A model generated the notes under the pieces. That model was not told the DNA's origin. It was given only the letters and a program-made list of their open reading frames with translations, and did no database searches. A stretch of 64,000 nucleotides of DNA from Ferrovibrio sp964218355. GTDB lineage: Bacteria > Pseudomonadota > Alphaproteobacteria > Ferrovibrionales > Ferrovibrionaceae. The stretch covers positions 1 to 64,000 of the forward strand of contig NZ_CAXPMC010000021.1 of the NCBI RefSeq assembly GCF_964218355.1. Reading direction: 5' to 3'. The position numbers were made by a program, and so were the translations under genes. Within the stretch, counting starts at the first letter, position 1. Every line of letters begins with the position of its first letter. Below are positions 1-9,877 of this stretch, piece after piece.

Positions 1-141
1 GTCAAGATGATTTTCAGAGCTGACGGACATCGTGAATCCGCACAGGGAATGCGCCGGCCGGCATGGGCCGGCGTGAATGCGCAGGTATGCGGCGCGGGTG
101 ATATCACTGCGATCAAAACAGAAAGACCCGGATTCCCTATC

Positions 142-213
142 TCGTCGTTCCCGCGCAAGCGGGAACCCAGACTGGCCGGTGCTGCTGGGTCTCCGCTTGC
201 GCGGGGACGACGA
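142..213. repeat. Intergenic inverted-repeat element
   Basis: Two arms of about 28 bases (142-170 and 185-213) are near-perfect reverse complements around a 14-base loop. The left arm reads TCGTCGTTCCCGCGCAAGCG and the right arm carries CGCTTGCGCGGGGACGACGA. This is the type of dispersed palindrome (REP/small MITE-like) common between genes in proteobacterial chromosomes. The short reading frame across it is a translation of the repeat and not a gene. It lies beside the decamer array and before the deacetylase terminus, so it could also act as a transcription end signal. Confidence 0.7.
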
Positions 214-220
214 AGAAAAA

Positions 221-370
221 TGAGCCGCGGCGAACAGGAATGAACCGTCATGAACCGGAATGAACCCCAGCGAACCGCCGGGAACCGACGCGAACCCCGG
301 CGAGCCATGATGAACCGCCACGAACCGTCACGAACCGTCGCGAACCGCAATTGGCTCCACTTGGCTCCGG
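221..370. repeat. Degenerate 10-bp tandem array (NGAACCGNNN)
   Basis: From 221 to 350 the sequence falls into thirteen consecutive 10-base units, each beginning with an arbitrary base followed by GAACC or a one-base variant (GAGCC, GAACA), then a variable tail. Two more 10-base units of a different sequence (TTGGCTCCAC, TTGGCTCCGG) follow at 351-370. The period is exactly 10 with no slippage, so it is not a coding repeat (10 is not a multiple of 3). No reading frame of note crosses it. Function unknown; it could be a serial protein-binding array or an expanded simple repeat. Confidence 0.75.
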
Positions 371-439
371 GCGACCGGCAGCGGGATATGGGGTTATGCG
401 CCGCCGGTTAATCCCGGCCCGCCATGACCCCGGCCCGCC

Positions 440-1501
440 TCACGGCTGAACGGTGAACTGGATGCCGGACCAGCGGAAGCGACCGGCCTGGGCCGTGGGA
501 AGCGTGCAGGAGATGCGGTCGCGCGGCGGCGCGAAGGCCTTGCCGGGCACCGCCTCGTAGCGGCGCGGCGCCAGTTCCTTCAGGGCGATGCGCTCGCCCT
601 GGCCGGTATAGCAGAGCAGCTCTTTCATGCGCTCCAGCCCCTCGCCCACGGTGAAGCGGTAGACCGGCGGGTTGGTGGTCTGGCCCAGTTTGATCAGCAC
701 GTCGGCCGGCTCGATCCCCGACAGCGGCAGCGGCAGGGCATTCACCGCCATCAGGGTGCGTTCGACCGAGCCGAAAGCCTCGTTCATCGGAAAGCGCGGC
801 AGCCACAGCATGTCATGGCCCGCGTAAGCCACGCCGGAATGCTGGCCGAAGGCGGCCTCGAAGCCGTAGCCCTGCAGCACCGCCATGCTTCTCGCATCCC
901 ATTCGCCGAACGGCCAGGCGAACAGTGTCGGCGCTTCGCCCAGTTCCTCCCTGAAGCGCCGCATGGAGGTATCGAGATCGGCCTTCATCGCGTCGGGCGT
1001 CAGGGCCGGAAGCGAGGGATGGTCGTTGCTGTGGGCGCCGATGGTGACGCCCTCGTCGCGCAGCTGGCGGATCTGGTCCCAGGTCAGGTAGCCGCGCAGC
1101 TTCTGGTCGACCGGGCCGGTGGCGACGAACAGGGTCAGCGAATAGCCGGCCTTGCGGATGCGCGGCCAGCCCTCGGTCAGGACCGAGAGATAGGCATCGT
1201 CGGCGGTCAGCGCCACGGTGCGGTCGGGCAGGGGCGTGCCGGCCTTCAGCGCGGCGGCGATCCCGGGCAGCGGCCGCACCGGAATCTGCGCCTGTTTCAG
1301 GGCGGCGAGCTGGGCGTCGAACTGCTCCAGCCGGATATTGGTGGACGGAATCCTGTCCTCGCCGAAGCGGTGATACATCAGGATCGCGGCATGGGGCGGC
1401 TCGGCCGCCGGGGCCGGCCGCGGCAGCAGGGCGGCAGCCGGGATCAGGGCGGCCGCAAGGGCCAGGGCGCAGAGCCGCGCGGGCAGCGGAAAACGAGGCA
1501 T
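440..1501 (-). CDS. Polysaccharide deacetylase family protein, exported
   Basis: A 353-residue protein with an N-terminal signal sequence (about residues 1-33, ending APAAEP) followed by a NodB-like carbohydrate-esterase 4 domain. Visible motifs are ILMYHRF at the domain start, the TADDAY variant of the TFDD metal/catalytic motif, and HSNDHPSL, the usual HxxxH pair for the metal. Family members remove N-acetyl groups from cell-wall or exopolysaccharide amino sugars outside the cytoplasm; the substrate here is not evident. The gene is monocistronic and diverges from pyrF, about 100 bases away. The C-terminal ~110 residues after the deacetylase fold are not assigned. Confidence 0.85.
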   Translation of the reverse strand: MPRFPLPARLCALALAAALIPAAALLPRPAPAAEPPHAAILMYHRFGEDRIPSTNIRLEQFDAQLAALKQAQIPVRPLPGIAAALKAGTPLPDRTVALTADDAYLSVLTEGWPRIRKAGYSLTLFVATGPVDQKLRGYLTWDQIRQLRDEGVTIGAHSNDHPSLPALTPDAMKADLDTSMRRFREELGEAPTLFAWPFGEWDARSMAVLQGYGFEAAFGQHSGVAYAGHDMLWLPRFPMNEAFGSVERTLMAVNALPLPLSGIEPADVLIKLGQTTNPPVYRFTVGEGLERMKELLCYTGQGERIALKELAPRRYEAVPGKAFAPPRDRISCTLPTAQAGRFRWSGIQFTVQP

Positions 1502-1599
1502 GACGGCAGTTTAGCCGAGCGGCCGGGCGGCCGCCAGCGGCCCCGCCGGATGCCGCCGGGGGGAGACTTCGCCCCCTGTTTGGGCTATAAGCCCGGCCC

Positions 1600-2325
1600 A
1601 TGACCCGCCATTCCCCCGTGCCCCGCATCGCCCCGGTCTTCTGCGCCGTCGATACCATCGAACTGGCTTTCGCCGCCCGCTGCGCCCGCGCCGCCCAGGC
1701 CGCCGGTTTCGGGCTGAAGCTGGGCAAGGAATTCTTCACCGCCTACGGCCCGACCGAGGTGCGCGCCATCCTGCCCCAGGGCACGCCGCTGTTCCTCGAC
1801 CTGAAATTCCACGACATCCCCAATACCGTGGCCGGCGCGGTGCGCTCGGCCGCCGCCGCCATGGGCCCGATGATGCTGACCATCCATGCGGCCGGCGGCC
1901 CGGCGATGATCCGCGCCGCGGTCGAGGCCGCGCAGGGCGCCCGCCAGAAGCCGCTGATCCTGTGCGTGACCGCCCTAACCTCGCTGGACGCATCCGACCT
2001 TGCCGCCATCGGCATCGCCGAGGATGTCAGCAGCTATGTGAAGCGGCTGGCCCGGCTGGCCCAGGAGAACGGCGCCGACGGCGTGATCTGCGCCGCCAGC
2101 GAGATCGCCATGCTGCGCGAGGCCTGCGGCCCGGATTTCCGGCTGGTGGTGCCCGGCATCCGCCCGAAGGGCAGCGCCGCCGGCGACCAGAAGCGGGTGA
2201 TGACCCCGGCCGAGGCGCTGGCACTGGGCGCCGACCATCTGGTGATCGGCCGGCCGATCACCGAGGCGGCCGATCCGGAAGCCAGCGCGCAGGCGATTGC
2301 CGGCGAAATCGCCGGGGTGGCCTGA
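1600..2325 (+). CDS. pyrF: Orotidine 5'-phosphate decarboxylase
   Basis: A 241-residue enzyme that decarboxylates OMP to UMP, the last step of de novo pyrimidine synthesis, in the cytoplasm. The hallmark DLKFHD motif is at residues 67-72, with the catalytic lysine at 69, and the phosphate-loop region PGIRP is present near residue 180. Length is normal for the short bacterial (type 1) form. It is the first gene of a compact rightward block; its TGA lies three bases before the GTG of trpF, which suggests cotranscription. A pyrF-trpF junction is common in alphaproteobacteria. Confidence 0.96.
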   Translation: MTRHSPVPRIAPVFCAVDTIELAFAARCARAAQAAGFGLKLGKEFFTAYGPTEVRAILPQGTPLFLDLKFHDIPNTVAGAVRSAAAAMGPMMLTIHAAGGPAMIRAAVEAAQGARQKPLILCVTALTSLDASDLAAIGIAEDVSSYVKRLARLAQENGADGVICAASEIAMLREACGPDFRLVVPGIRPKGSAAGDQKRVMTPAEALALGADHLVIGRPITEAADPEASAQAIAGEIAGVA

Positions 2326-2328
2326 GCC

Positions 2329-2970
2329 GTGGCCCTGTTCACCAAAATCTGCGGCCTGACCGATGCGGATGCGCTGGACACCGCGGTCACCCATGGCGCC
2401 GACATGTGCGGCTTCGTCTTCTTCCCGCCCTCGCCGCGCAGCCTGTCGGCCGAACAGGCGGAAGCCTTGCTGCGCGAGATGCCGACCGGCATCGACCGGG
2501 TCGGCGTCTTCGTCGATCCCGAGACCGACTATCTCGACAGGGTCCTCGCCAAGGCGCGGCTCGACCTGCTGCAGCTGCATGGCGACGAGACGCCGGACCG
2601 CTGCCGCGCCATCTCGATCTATTTCGGCCTGCCGATCATCAAGGCCTTCAAGGTGTCCACCCGCGAAGACGTCGAGAAGGCCCGCGACTACGAGGACCTG
2701 GTCGACTGGCTGATGTTCGATGCCCGCCCGCCGGCCGGCGCCGACCGCCCCGGCGGCCATGGCAACAGCTTCGACTGGTCGATCCTGAAGGGCGCCAGCT
2801 TCAACCGGCCCTGGATCCTGTCCGGCGGCCTGACCCCGGAGAATCTTTCCGAGGCCGTGAAGCGATCCGGTGCCACCGCTGTTGACGTATCAAGCGGTGT
2901 GGAAAGCGCTCCGGGCAAGAAGGACCCGGCAAAAATCCGCGCCTTCCTCGATGCCGCGCGCAGCCTCTAG
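2329..2970 (+). CDS. trpF: Phosphoribosylanthranilate isomerase
   Basis: A 213-residue TIM-barrel enzyme that converts N-(5'-phosphoribosyl)anthranilate to CdRP in tryptophan synthesis. The N-terminal KICGLT motif carries the catalytic cysteine (general base), LLQLHGDE lies near residue 85, and the C-terminal GVDVSSGVE-type phosphate-binding segment reads VDVSSGVES. The start is GTG at 2329, three bases after pyrF; no ATG gives a better N-terminus. trpB follows after 18 bases. The remaining pathway genes (trpE, trpD, trpC) are not in this window, which fits the split trp organisation of alphaproteobacteria. Confidence 0.96.
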   Translation: MALFTKICGLTDADALDTAVTHGADMCGFVFFPPSPRSLSAEQAEALLREMPTGIDRVGVFVDPETDYLDRVLAKARLDLLQLHGDETPDRCRAISIYFGLPIIKAFKVSTREDVEKARDYEDLVDWLMFDARPPAGADRPGGHGNSFDWSILKGASFNRPWILSGGLTPENLSEAVKRSGATAVDVSSGVESAPGKKDPAKIRAFLDAARSL

Positions 2971-2988
2971 TTTCCTGACGGTGCAGTG

Positions 2989-4199
<1,211 letters not shown>

Positions 4200-4200
<1 letters not shown>

Positions 4201-5033
4201 TGAGTGAAGCCGTGAGCCGCATAGACCGACGCTTTGCCGCCCTGAAGGCGGAAGGCCGCGCCGGCCTGGTGACCTTCATCACCGCCGGCGATCCCGACCA
4301 CGAGACCTGCGCCAGGCTGCTGGCCGGCCTGCCGGCCGCCGGCGCCGACCTGATCGAACTGGGCGTGCCTTTCACCGATCCGATGGCCGACGGCCCGTCG
4401 ATCCAGGCCGCCAACCTGCGTGCGCTGGCCAATGGCGCCACCCTGCGCCGGACGCTGGATCTGGTGCGCGGCTTCCGCAGGACCGACGACGCCACGCCGG
4501 TCGTGCTGATGGGCTATTTCAACCCGATCTCGGCCTATGGCGTCGATGCCTTCCTCGCGGATGCGAAGCAGGCCGGCGTCGACGGCCTGATCGTGGTCGA
4601 CCTGCCGCCCGAGGAAGACGACGAGCTGTGCATCCCGGCGATGCAGGCCGGCATCCATTTCGTGCGGCTGGCGACGCCGACCACCGACGATGCCCGCCTG
4701 CCGGCGGTGCTGCAGAACACCTCGGGTTTCCTGTATTATGTGTCGATCGCCGGCATCACCGGCGCGGCAGCGCCCGATGCCGGTGCCGTGGGTGCCGCGG
4801 TGGCGCGCATCAAGCGGCATACCGCGCTGCCGGTGGCGGTCGGCTTCGGCATCCGCGATGGCGCCCGCGCCGCCGAGATTGCCGCGGTGGCCGATGCCGC
4901 GGTGGTCGGCTCGGCCCTGGTCGACCGCGTCGCCGAGGCACAGGCGAAGGGAATTGATCCGGCCGGCCATGTGCTGGCCCTGGTGCGCGAACTGGGCGAT
5001 GCCGTGCGCGGCGTGGCCAAGGCCGCGGCCTGA
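4200..5033 (+). CDS. trpA: Tryptophan synthase alpha subunit
   Basis: A 277-residue TIM-barrel protein that cleaves indole-3-glycerol phosphate to indole and glyceraldehyde 3-phosphate; indole is channelled to TrpB. The catalytic glutamate and aspartate lie in LIELGVPFTDPMADG (Glu53, Asp64), and the phosphate site GFGIRDG is present near residue 215. The ATG at 4200 overlaps the trpB stop (TGATG). A longer in-frame reading extends upstream into trpB but its sequence is only a frame shadow. accD begins 17 bases downstream, so transcription probably continues. Confidence 0.97.
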
Positions 5034-5050
5034 AGCGAAGGAAGACTGCG

Positions 5051-5998
5051 ATGAACTGGCTGACCCGTACCGTCCTGCCGAAGATCCGCGAGATCACCCG
5101 CAAGAAGGACACGCCGGACAATCTGTGGACCAAGTGCCCGAACTGCGCGCAGATGATCTACGCCAAGGAGCTGGAGGAAAACCAGCAGGTCTGCCCGAAA
5201 TGCGACCATCACCTGCGGGTCGGGCCGAAGGAGCGTTTCGAGGCCCTGTTCGACGATGGCGAATACCAGACCATCGAACTGCCTGACGTGCTGCAGGACC
5301 CGCTGCATTTCCGCGATTCGAAGAAATATCCCGACCGCCTGAAGGATGCCCGCGCCAAGACCGGCCAGCGCGACGCCTTTATCGTCGCCCACGGCACCCT
5401 GCAAAAGCAGGATGTGGTGATCGCGGTGCAGAATTTCGCCTTCATGGGTGGCTCGATGGGCATGGCGACCGGCGCGGCGCTGATCGCGGCGGCCGAACTT
5501 GCGGTGAACCAGCGTGCGGCGCTGATCCTGTTCGCCGCCGCCGGCGGCGCCCGCATGCAGGAAGGCATCCTCAGCCTGATGCAGATGCCGCGCACCGTGA
5601 TCGCGGTGCAGCGCCTGCGCGAGGCGCACCTGCCCTTCATCGTGGTGCTGACCGACCCGACCACCGGCGGCGTCACCGCCTCCTATGCCATGCTGGGCGA
5701 CATCCAGATCGCCGAGCCGAACGCGCTGATCGGCTTTGCCGGCCCGCGCGTGATCGAGCAGACCATCCGCGAGACCCTGCCGGAAGGGTTCCAGCGCGCC
5801 GAATACCTGCTGGAACACGGCATGCTGGACATGGTGGTGCATCGCCGCGACCTGCGCGACACGCTCGGCCGCCTGGTCGGCCTGCTGCTGGACCCGGCGC
5901 CGAAGGCCGAGGTGGTGCAGCTGCCGCGGCCGGGCCTCGAGATTCCGCCGACCGGGGAGATTCCGCATGGCTCCTCTCCGGCCAAGCGCCCCGGCTGA
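5051..5998 (+). CDS. accD: Acetyl-CoA carboxylase carboxyltransferase subunit beta
   Basis: A 315-residue subunit that, with AccA, transfers carboxyl from biotin-BCCP to acetyl-CoA to make malonyl-CoA for fatty-acid synthesis. A four-cysteine zinc ribbon is visible near the N-terminus (Cys29, Cys32, Cys48, Cys51), followed by the crotonase-like carboxyltransferase core with GGSMGMATG and TTGGVTASYAMLGD. It lies between trpA and folC, the standard alphaproteobacterial order. Its last 32 bases overlap the start of folC in another frame, so the two are probably translationally coupled. Confidence 0.97.
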   Translation: MNWLTRTVLPKIREITRKKDTPDNLWTKCPNCAQMIYAKELEENQQVCPKCDHHLRVGPKERFEALFDDGEYQTIELPDVLQDPLHFRDSKKYPDRLKDARAKTGQRDAFIVAHGTLQKQDVVIAVQNFAFMGGSMGMATGAALIAAAELAVNQRAALILFAAAGGARMQEGILSLMQMPRTVIAVQRLREAHLPFIVVLTDPTTGGVTASYAMLGDIQIAEPNALIGFAGPRVIEQTIRETLPEGFQRAEYLLEHGMLDMVVHRRDLRDTLGRLVGLLLDPAPKAEVVQLPRPGLEIPPTGEIPHGSSPAKRPG

Positions 5999-7301
5999 CA
6001 AGGACGCCATCCTGCAGCGCCTGACGGCGCTGCATCCGAAGGCGATCGACCTCTCGCTCGACCGCATCCGCCGCCTGCTGGCCGATCTCGGCGATCCGCA
6101 TCTGGCGCTGGCGCCGGTCTTCCATGTGGCCGGCAGCAAGGGCAAGGGATCGACCACCGCCTTCCTGCGCGCCATGGCCGAAGCCGCAGGCTATCGCGTG
6201 CATACCTATATCTCACCGCATCTGGTCAGCTTCAACGAGCGCATCCGGCTGGCCGGGCGGCTGATCGATGACGAACGGCTGGTCGCCCTGCTGGAACGCT
6301 GCGAGCGGGTCAATGGCGGCCGGCCGATCACCTTTTTCGAGATCACCACAGCCGCCGCCTTCCTCGCCTTCGCCGAGGTGCCGGCCGATCTCGTGCTGCT
6401 GGAAACCGGCCTCGGCGGCATCGCCGACACCACCAATGTGATCCCGCAGCCGCGGCTGACCGCGATCACGCCGGTCGGCATCGACCATGTCGGCTTCCTC
6501 GGCGACACCGTGGCCAAGATCGCCGTCTCCAAGGCCGGCATCATCAAACCCGGCGTGCCCTGCATCGTCGGCCCGCAGCCCGCCGATGCCATGGCGGTGA
6601 TTGCGGCGCGGGCCGCAGCCTGCGACGCGCCGCTGTTCCGCCATGGCGCCGAATGGATGGTGGAGACGGCCGCGGCAGACGGCGGCCTGCTGTGGCGCGA
6701 TGCGGATGGCGCCGCCCTGCGCCTGCCGGCGCCGGCCCTGCCCGGCGCGCACCAGGCGATCAATGCCGGCACGGCCATCGCCTGTGCCCGGCACCTGGCC
6801 GGCTTCGCCATCCCGGAAGCGGCGATTGCCGCCGGCCTGCGCGGCGTGGACTGGCCGGCCCGCATGCAGCGCCTGACCCGCGGCCCGCTGGTCGACGCCC
6901 TGCCGAAGGATGCCGAAATCTGGCTCGACGGCGCCCATAACGCCATGGCCGGCGAGGCGCTGGCGGCCACGCTGGCGGCGCTGCCGCCCAGGCCGACCTG
7001 GCTGATTGCCGGGGTGCTGAACACCAAGGACGCCACCGGCCTGCTGCGGCCGCTGGCGCCGCTGGTGCGGGGCGCCAGCTGCATCGCCATTCCCGGCGAG
7101 GCCAACAGCCTGGCGGCGGAAGACCTGGCCGCGGCGGCGCAGGCGGCGGGCATCGCGGCGCGGCCGGCCGCCGGCCTGCTGCCGGCCGCGGACATGATAA
7201 GGGCCGAAGCGGCAGCGGCCGCTCCGGCCCGTCAGACTGTCAGGATCGTCATCACCGGCTCGCTGTATCTGGCGGGCCGGGTACTGTCAGACAACGGCTA
7301 G
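5967..7301 (+). CDS. folC: Bifunctional folylpolyglutamate/dihydrofolate synthase
   Basis: A 444-residue Mur-ligase-like ATPase that makes dihydrofolate from dihydropteroate and glutamate and adds further glutamates to folates. The P-loop reads AGSKGKGST (usual form AGTNGKGS), near residue 54; LETGLGGIADTTNVI is the family signature around residue 150, and WLDGAHN is the glutamate-ligase motif. The ATG at 5967 lies within the end of accD (32-base overlap). The gene ends convergently with trxA, overlapping it by four bases, with no hairpin visible between them. Confidence 0.94.
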   Translation: MAPLRPSAPADKDAILQRLTALHPKAIDLSLDRIRRLLADLGDPHLALAPVFHVAGSKGKGSTTAFLRAMAEAAGYRVHTYISPHLVSFNERIRLAGRLIDDERLVALLERCERVNGGRPITFFEITTAAAFLAFAEVPADLVLLETGLGGIADTTNVIPQPRLTAITPVGIDHVGFLGDTVAKIAVSKAGIIKPGVPCIVGPQPADAMAVIAARAAACDAPLFRHGAEWMVETAAADGGLLWRDADGAALRLPAPALPGAHQAINAGTAIACARHLAGFAIPEAAIAAGLRGVDWPARMQRLTRGPLVDALPKDAEIWLDGAHNAMAGEALAATLAALPPRPTWLIAGVLNTKDATGLLRPLAPLVRGASCIAIPGEANSLAAEDLAAAAQAAGIAARPAAGLLPAADMIRAEAAAAAPARQTVRIVITGSLYLAGRVLSDNG

Positions 7302-7621
7302 ATCGCCGAGTTGATCCACTCGACGATGCGGCTCTTCGGCATCGAGCCGACCTTGGTCGAGACCGGCTTGCCGTCCTTGAACAGGATCAGGGTCGGGATG
7401 CCGCGCACGCCGAATTTCGACGGGGTCATCGGGTTCTCGTCGATATTGACCTTGGCGATGGTCAGCTTGCCGTTCATCTCGCCGGCGATCTCGTCCAGCG
7501 CCGGGGCGATCTGCTTGCAGGGCCCGCACCATTCGGCCCAGAAATCGACGAGGACGGGCTCCGACGACTTGAGCACATCGGACTCGAAGGAAGCGTCGGT
7601 GACTTTGGTCGGCGCGGACAT
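7298..7621 (-). CDS. trxA: Thioredoxin
   Basis: A 107-residue cytoplasmic dithiol oxidoreductase. The active site WCGPC is at residues 31-35, and the cis-proline segment RGIPTLILF and a C-terminal glycine-lysine motif are in place. It reduces disulfides in ribonucleotide reductase, peroxidases and other targets using electrons from TrxB, encoded at 33536-34504. A GAGGATCG ribosome site precedes the ATG. The promoter region is shared with the divergent hydrolase gene and contains a TTGA-N6-TCAA palindrome. Confidence 0.97.
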   Translation of the reverse strand: MSAPTKVTDASFESDVLKSSEPVLVDFWAEWCGPCKQIAPALDEIAGEMNGKLTIAKVNIDENPMTPSKFGVRGIPTLILFKDGKPVSTKVGSMPKSRIVEWINSAI

Positions 7622-7715
7622 GCGATCCTCACTGGATTGGGGGTGCCGGAGCGATTCCGGCAGGCCGGGTTAAGGTAGGAAGGTGGCCCCCGCCCGTCAA
7701 GAACCGCTCAAGTCA

Positions 7716-7729
7716 TTGATTTGTTTCAA
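7716..7729. promoter_or_regulatory. FNR/CRP-type palindrome TTGA-N6-TCAA
   Basis: The sequence TTGATTTGTTTCAA matches the FNR/FixK half-site pair TTGA-N6-TCAA exactly, though the inner bases are not fully symmetric. It lies 95 bases before trxA (minus strand) and about 135 bases before the hydrolase (plus strand), in the only AT-rich part of this intergenic stretch. Whether an FNR-family protein binds here is inference from consensus alone. Confidence 0.4.
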
Positions 7730-7863
7730 AAATAACACTGGACAAAACTGCTCGCGACTTGTTACTAATCGTTACGCCTGTCCGCCGGTTGCGGCCGGCA
7801 GCATTTGCAAACGATACGCCGCCGGCCGCTTTCGGGGCCGGCTGCCAGTCACCAGGGGATGGC

Positions 7864-8970
7864 ATGGCCGGGGGGCCCAGTACAATCCGGACAATGGCAG
7901 CGCCGATACCGGGCGCCGGGCGGGACTTCGCCCGTTTCGGCCTGACCCGTTTCTGCCGCATCGCGCTGCTGGGCGGCGCCCTGCTGCTGGCCGCACCGGC
8001 CGGCGGCGCCCTCGCCCAGCCCCATGCCATCAGCCACCAGGCGGCCGCCAGCCGGGCGGCGGTGCTGCCCGTCAGCAAGCCGGCCCGCGAAAAGCCGGTG
8101 CGCGAGACCGTGGCGCCGCGGCAGAAATCGGCCGAACCGGCCCGCCGCGAGGCCGAGGCGGAAGGCCGCGGCTTCACCTTCCAGGGCCGCAAGGTGCGCG
8201 TCGATGTGGTCAAGGCCGAACTGCCCGGCCTCGGACCCGACAACCGGGCGCCGGCCGTGCTGATCCTGCATGGCGCCCACGGCCTCGGCGACGGTTCGCT
8301 GTATTACCCGCAGGCCTCGGCCCTGGCCGCGCGCGGCATCACCGCTTTCGTGGTGCATTATTTCGACGGCATTCCGCAGGCCCGCAAGGCCGCCCCGAGC
8401 CTGCATGACGAGCGCGAGCAGGTGATCCTGGAAGCGGTCGGCTATGTCGCCCGGCAATCCTATGTCGATCCGGACCGGATCGGCGTGTTCGGCCTGTCGC
8501 TGGGCGGCTTCCACGCCCTCAGCCTGGGCAGCCGCGACAGCCGCATCCAGGCCGTGGTCGACCAGGTCGGCGCCATGCCGGCCGAGGTGCAGCGCCGCGG
8601 CGTGACCTACATGCCGCCGACCCTGGTGCTGCATGGCGACAAGGACCGCACCGTGCCGGTGCGCCGCGCCCGCGAGCTGGTCAGCCTGATGGAACAGCTG
8701 GGCACCGAGCATGAGGTGAAGATCTATGCCGGCGAGGGCCACACCTTCCGCGGCGCCGCCCGCACCGACAGCATCGCCCGCACCGTCGATTTCTTCTCGC
8801 GGCACCTGGCGGCCGATCGCGGCCTGCTGAAAAAGGATCTCGACATCGATATCGCGCTGGGCCCGGCCCTGCCGCCCACCCTGCCGGACCGCGACTATGC
8901 GCCGCCACGCGACACCCTGGCCGACGAAAAGCTGCTGCAGCGGCCGGATTTCCGCAGCGCCGCCGAATAA
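7864..8970 (+). CDS. Dienelactone-hydrolase-like alpha/beta hydrolase, exported
   Basis: A 368-residue alpha/beta-hydrolase. A hydrophobic signal segment (GALLLAAPAGGALAQ) ends near residue 50, followed by a charged linker and the hydrolase fold. The nucleophile elbow GLSLGG places Ser at residue 212; HGDKDRTVP carries the acid and GEGHTF the histidine. The serine rather than cysteine nucleophile makes true dienelactone hydrolase activity unlikely; an esterase or peptidase-like role fits better. The ATG at 7864 has an AGGGGA site; an alternative ATG at 7894 still keeps the signal peptide. The gene stands alone and ends in a bidirectional terminator. Confidence 0.8.
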   Translation: MAGGPSTIRTMAAPIPGAGRDFARFGLTRFCRIALLGGALLLAAPAGGALAQPHAISHQAAASRAAVLPVSKPAREKPVRETVAPRQKSAEPARREAEAEGRGFTFQGRKVRVDVVKAELPGLGPDNRAPAVLILHGAHGLGDGSLYYPQASALAARGITAFVVHYFDGIPQARKAAPSLHDEREQVILEAVGYVARQSYVDPDRIGVFGLSLGGFHALSLGSRDSRIQAVVDQVGAMPAEVQRRGVTYMPPTLVLHGDKDRTVPVRRARELVSLMEQLGTEHEVKIYAGEGHTFRGAARTDSIARTVDFFSRHLAADRGLLKKDLDIDIALGPALPPTLPDRDYAPPRDTLADEKLLQRPDFRSAAE

Positions 8971-9003
8971 TAGCGGCCGTCTGTCCGGTCCCGCACCGCC
9001 ATG

Positions 9004-9032
9004 AAAAAGGCCGCCCCGGAGGGCGGCCTTTC
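9004..9032. terminator. Bidirectional intrinsic terminator
   Basis: A 9-bp stem (AAGGCCGCC / GGCGGCCTT) with a 6-base loop is flanked by an A5 run on the left and TTTCT on the right. It can therefore stop transcription from both the hydrolase gene (plus) and the convergent DUF4167 gene (minus). Confidence 0.85.
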
Positions 9033-9070
9033 TGCATCGATCGCGGATGCGCCGATGATCGGGCGGCCGC

Positions 9071-9538
9071 TCAGGCGGCGTTCGCCTCGTCGCGCTCGGC
9101 CTGCTCGCCGCCGGCTTCGGCATTGGGGTCCAGCGCCGCCTCGAGCTCCATTTCCAGGCTGGGCTGTTCGCCATCGGCGGACGGCTGCTGCTGGGGCTGC
9201 TGGGGCTGGCCGTTGCCCTGGCCATTGCCATTGCCTGCCTGGGCATTCGCCGGGTTGCCGCTGGCCCGCTGCATCGGGGTGACGCCTTGGGCCAGCATGA
9301 TCCGGTAGTAATGCTCGGCATGCTGCAGGTAGTTCTCCGCCCCCACCCGGTCGCCCGACGAATTGGCGTCGCGGGCCAGCTGGCAGTAGCGTTCGAAGAT
9401 ATGGCTGGCGGTGCCGCGGATCTTCACATCGGGGCCGTTGGAATCGAAATTCCGGTGCGACCCGCCGCCGCCCGCATTGTTGTTACCATGGGGCCGGCGG
9501 CCCTGAGGACGGCCGCCACGTTGACGATTCTTGTTCAC
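9071..9538 (-). CDS. DUF4167 domain protein
   Basis: A 155-residue protein. The N-terminus is rich in Arg, Gly and Asn (RQRGGRPQGRR, HGNNNAGGGG), the middle carries the conserved DUF4167 segment (VKIRGTASHIFERYCQLARDA ... AENYLQHAEHYYRIM, positions about 40-90), and the C-terminus is Gln/Glu/Ala-rich. It is an alphaproteobacterial protein of unknown function; the basic disordered N-terminus suggests RNA or DNA contact, which is inference. I chose GTG at 9538, giving MNKNRQRGG; a TTG 33 bases upstream is the only alternative. It follows the prmC/prfA block in the same direction, as in related genomes. Confidence 0.85.
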   Translation of the reverse strand: MNKNRQRGGRPQGRRPHGNNNAGGGGSHRNFDSNGPDVKIRGTASHIFERYCQLARDANSSGDRVGAENYLQHAEHYYRIMLAQGVTPMQRASGNPANAQAGNGNGQGNGQPQQPQQQPSADGEQPSLEMELEAALDPNAEAGGEQAERDEANAA

Positions 9539-9877
9539 AGTGTCATCTCGCAGGTTTCTTAAATAGCGCAATCAGGCCAATGCGCACACGCGCCGCGCTG
9601 CATAACTCCTGCGCGCGAAGCGGTCGGCCTCCCGATCGAACAAGCTTGCGACCTCAGTATCCCGAGTGTCGCTCACGATCCCTTCCGGTGAGGCGATGAC
9701 GCCGCCTGGTCCTTGCACCCCCGGTACACCGTCCGCTGTTTTGACCCCGAGCACCGGGCTCATGCGAGCATCGGGCTCATCGGGGGGTCTGTCCGGACGT
9801 GGTTCCCTGGGACTGCGTCATCCCGAATCCCAAGATAAGGGGCCGGGGGGACCCTGCCAACCCTTTTTTGCGGGAAA
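9539..9877. other. Intergenic region, no gene seen
   Basis: About 340 bases between prmC and the DUF4167 gene. Short open frames exist on both strands but they overlap each other and have no family resemblance. The stretch includes a CGTCATCCCGAATCCC segment that resembles half of the dispersed palindrome type seen at 142-213. The promoter of the DUF4167 gene must lie here if it is not cotranscribed with prmC. Confidence 0.5.

Noticed and set aside
28..36. Idea that the whole leftmost 430 bases are coding
   Set aside because: The 10-bp period disrupts every frame and no conserved protein is seen.
7..243. Small plus-strand frame at the window start
   Set aside because: It is mostly translation of the inverted repeat (SSFPRKREPRLAG), a known false gene type.
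221..370. CRISPR-like array
   Set aside because: Units of 10 bp with no spacers and no cas genes do not fit a CRISPR array.
2986..2988. GTG as the trpB start
   Set aside because: ATG directly after it gives the same conserved N-terminus.
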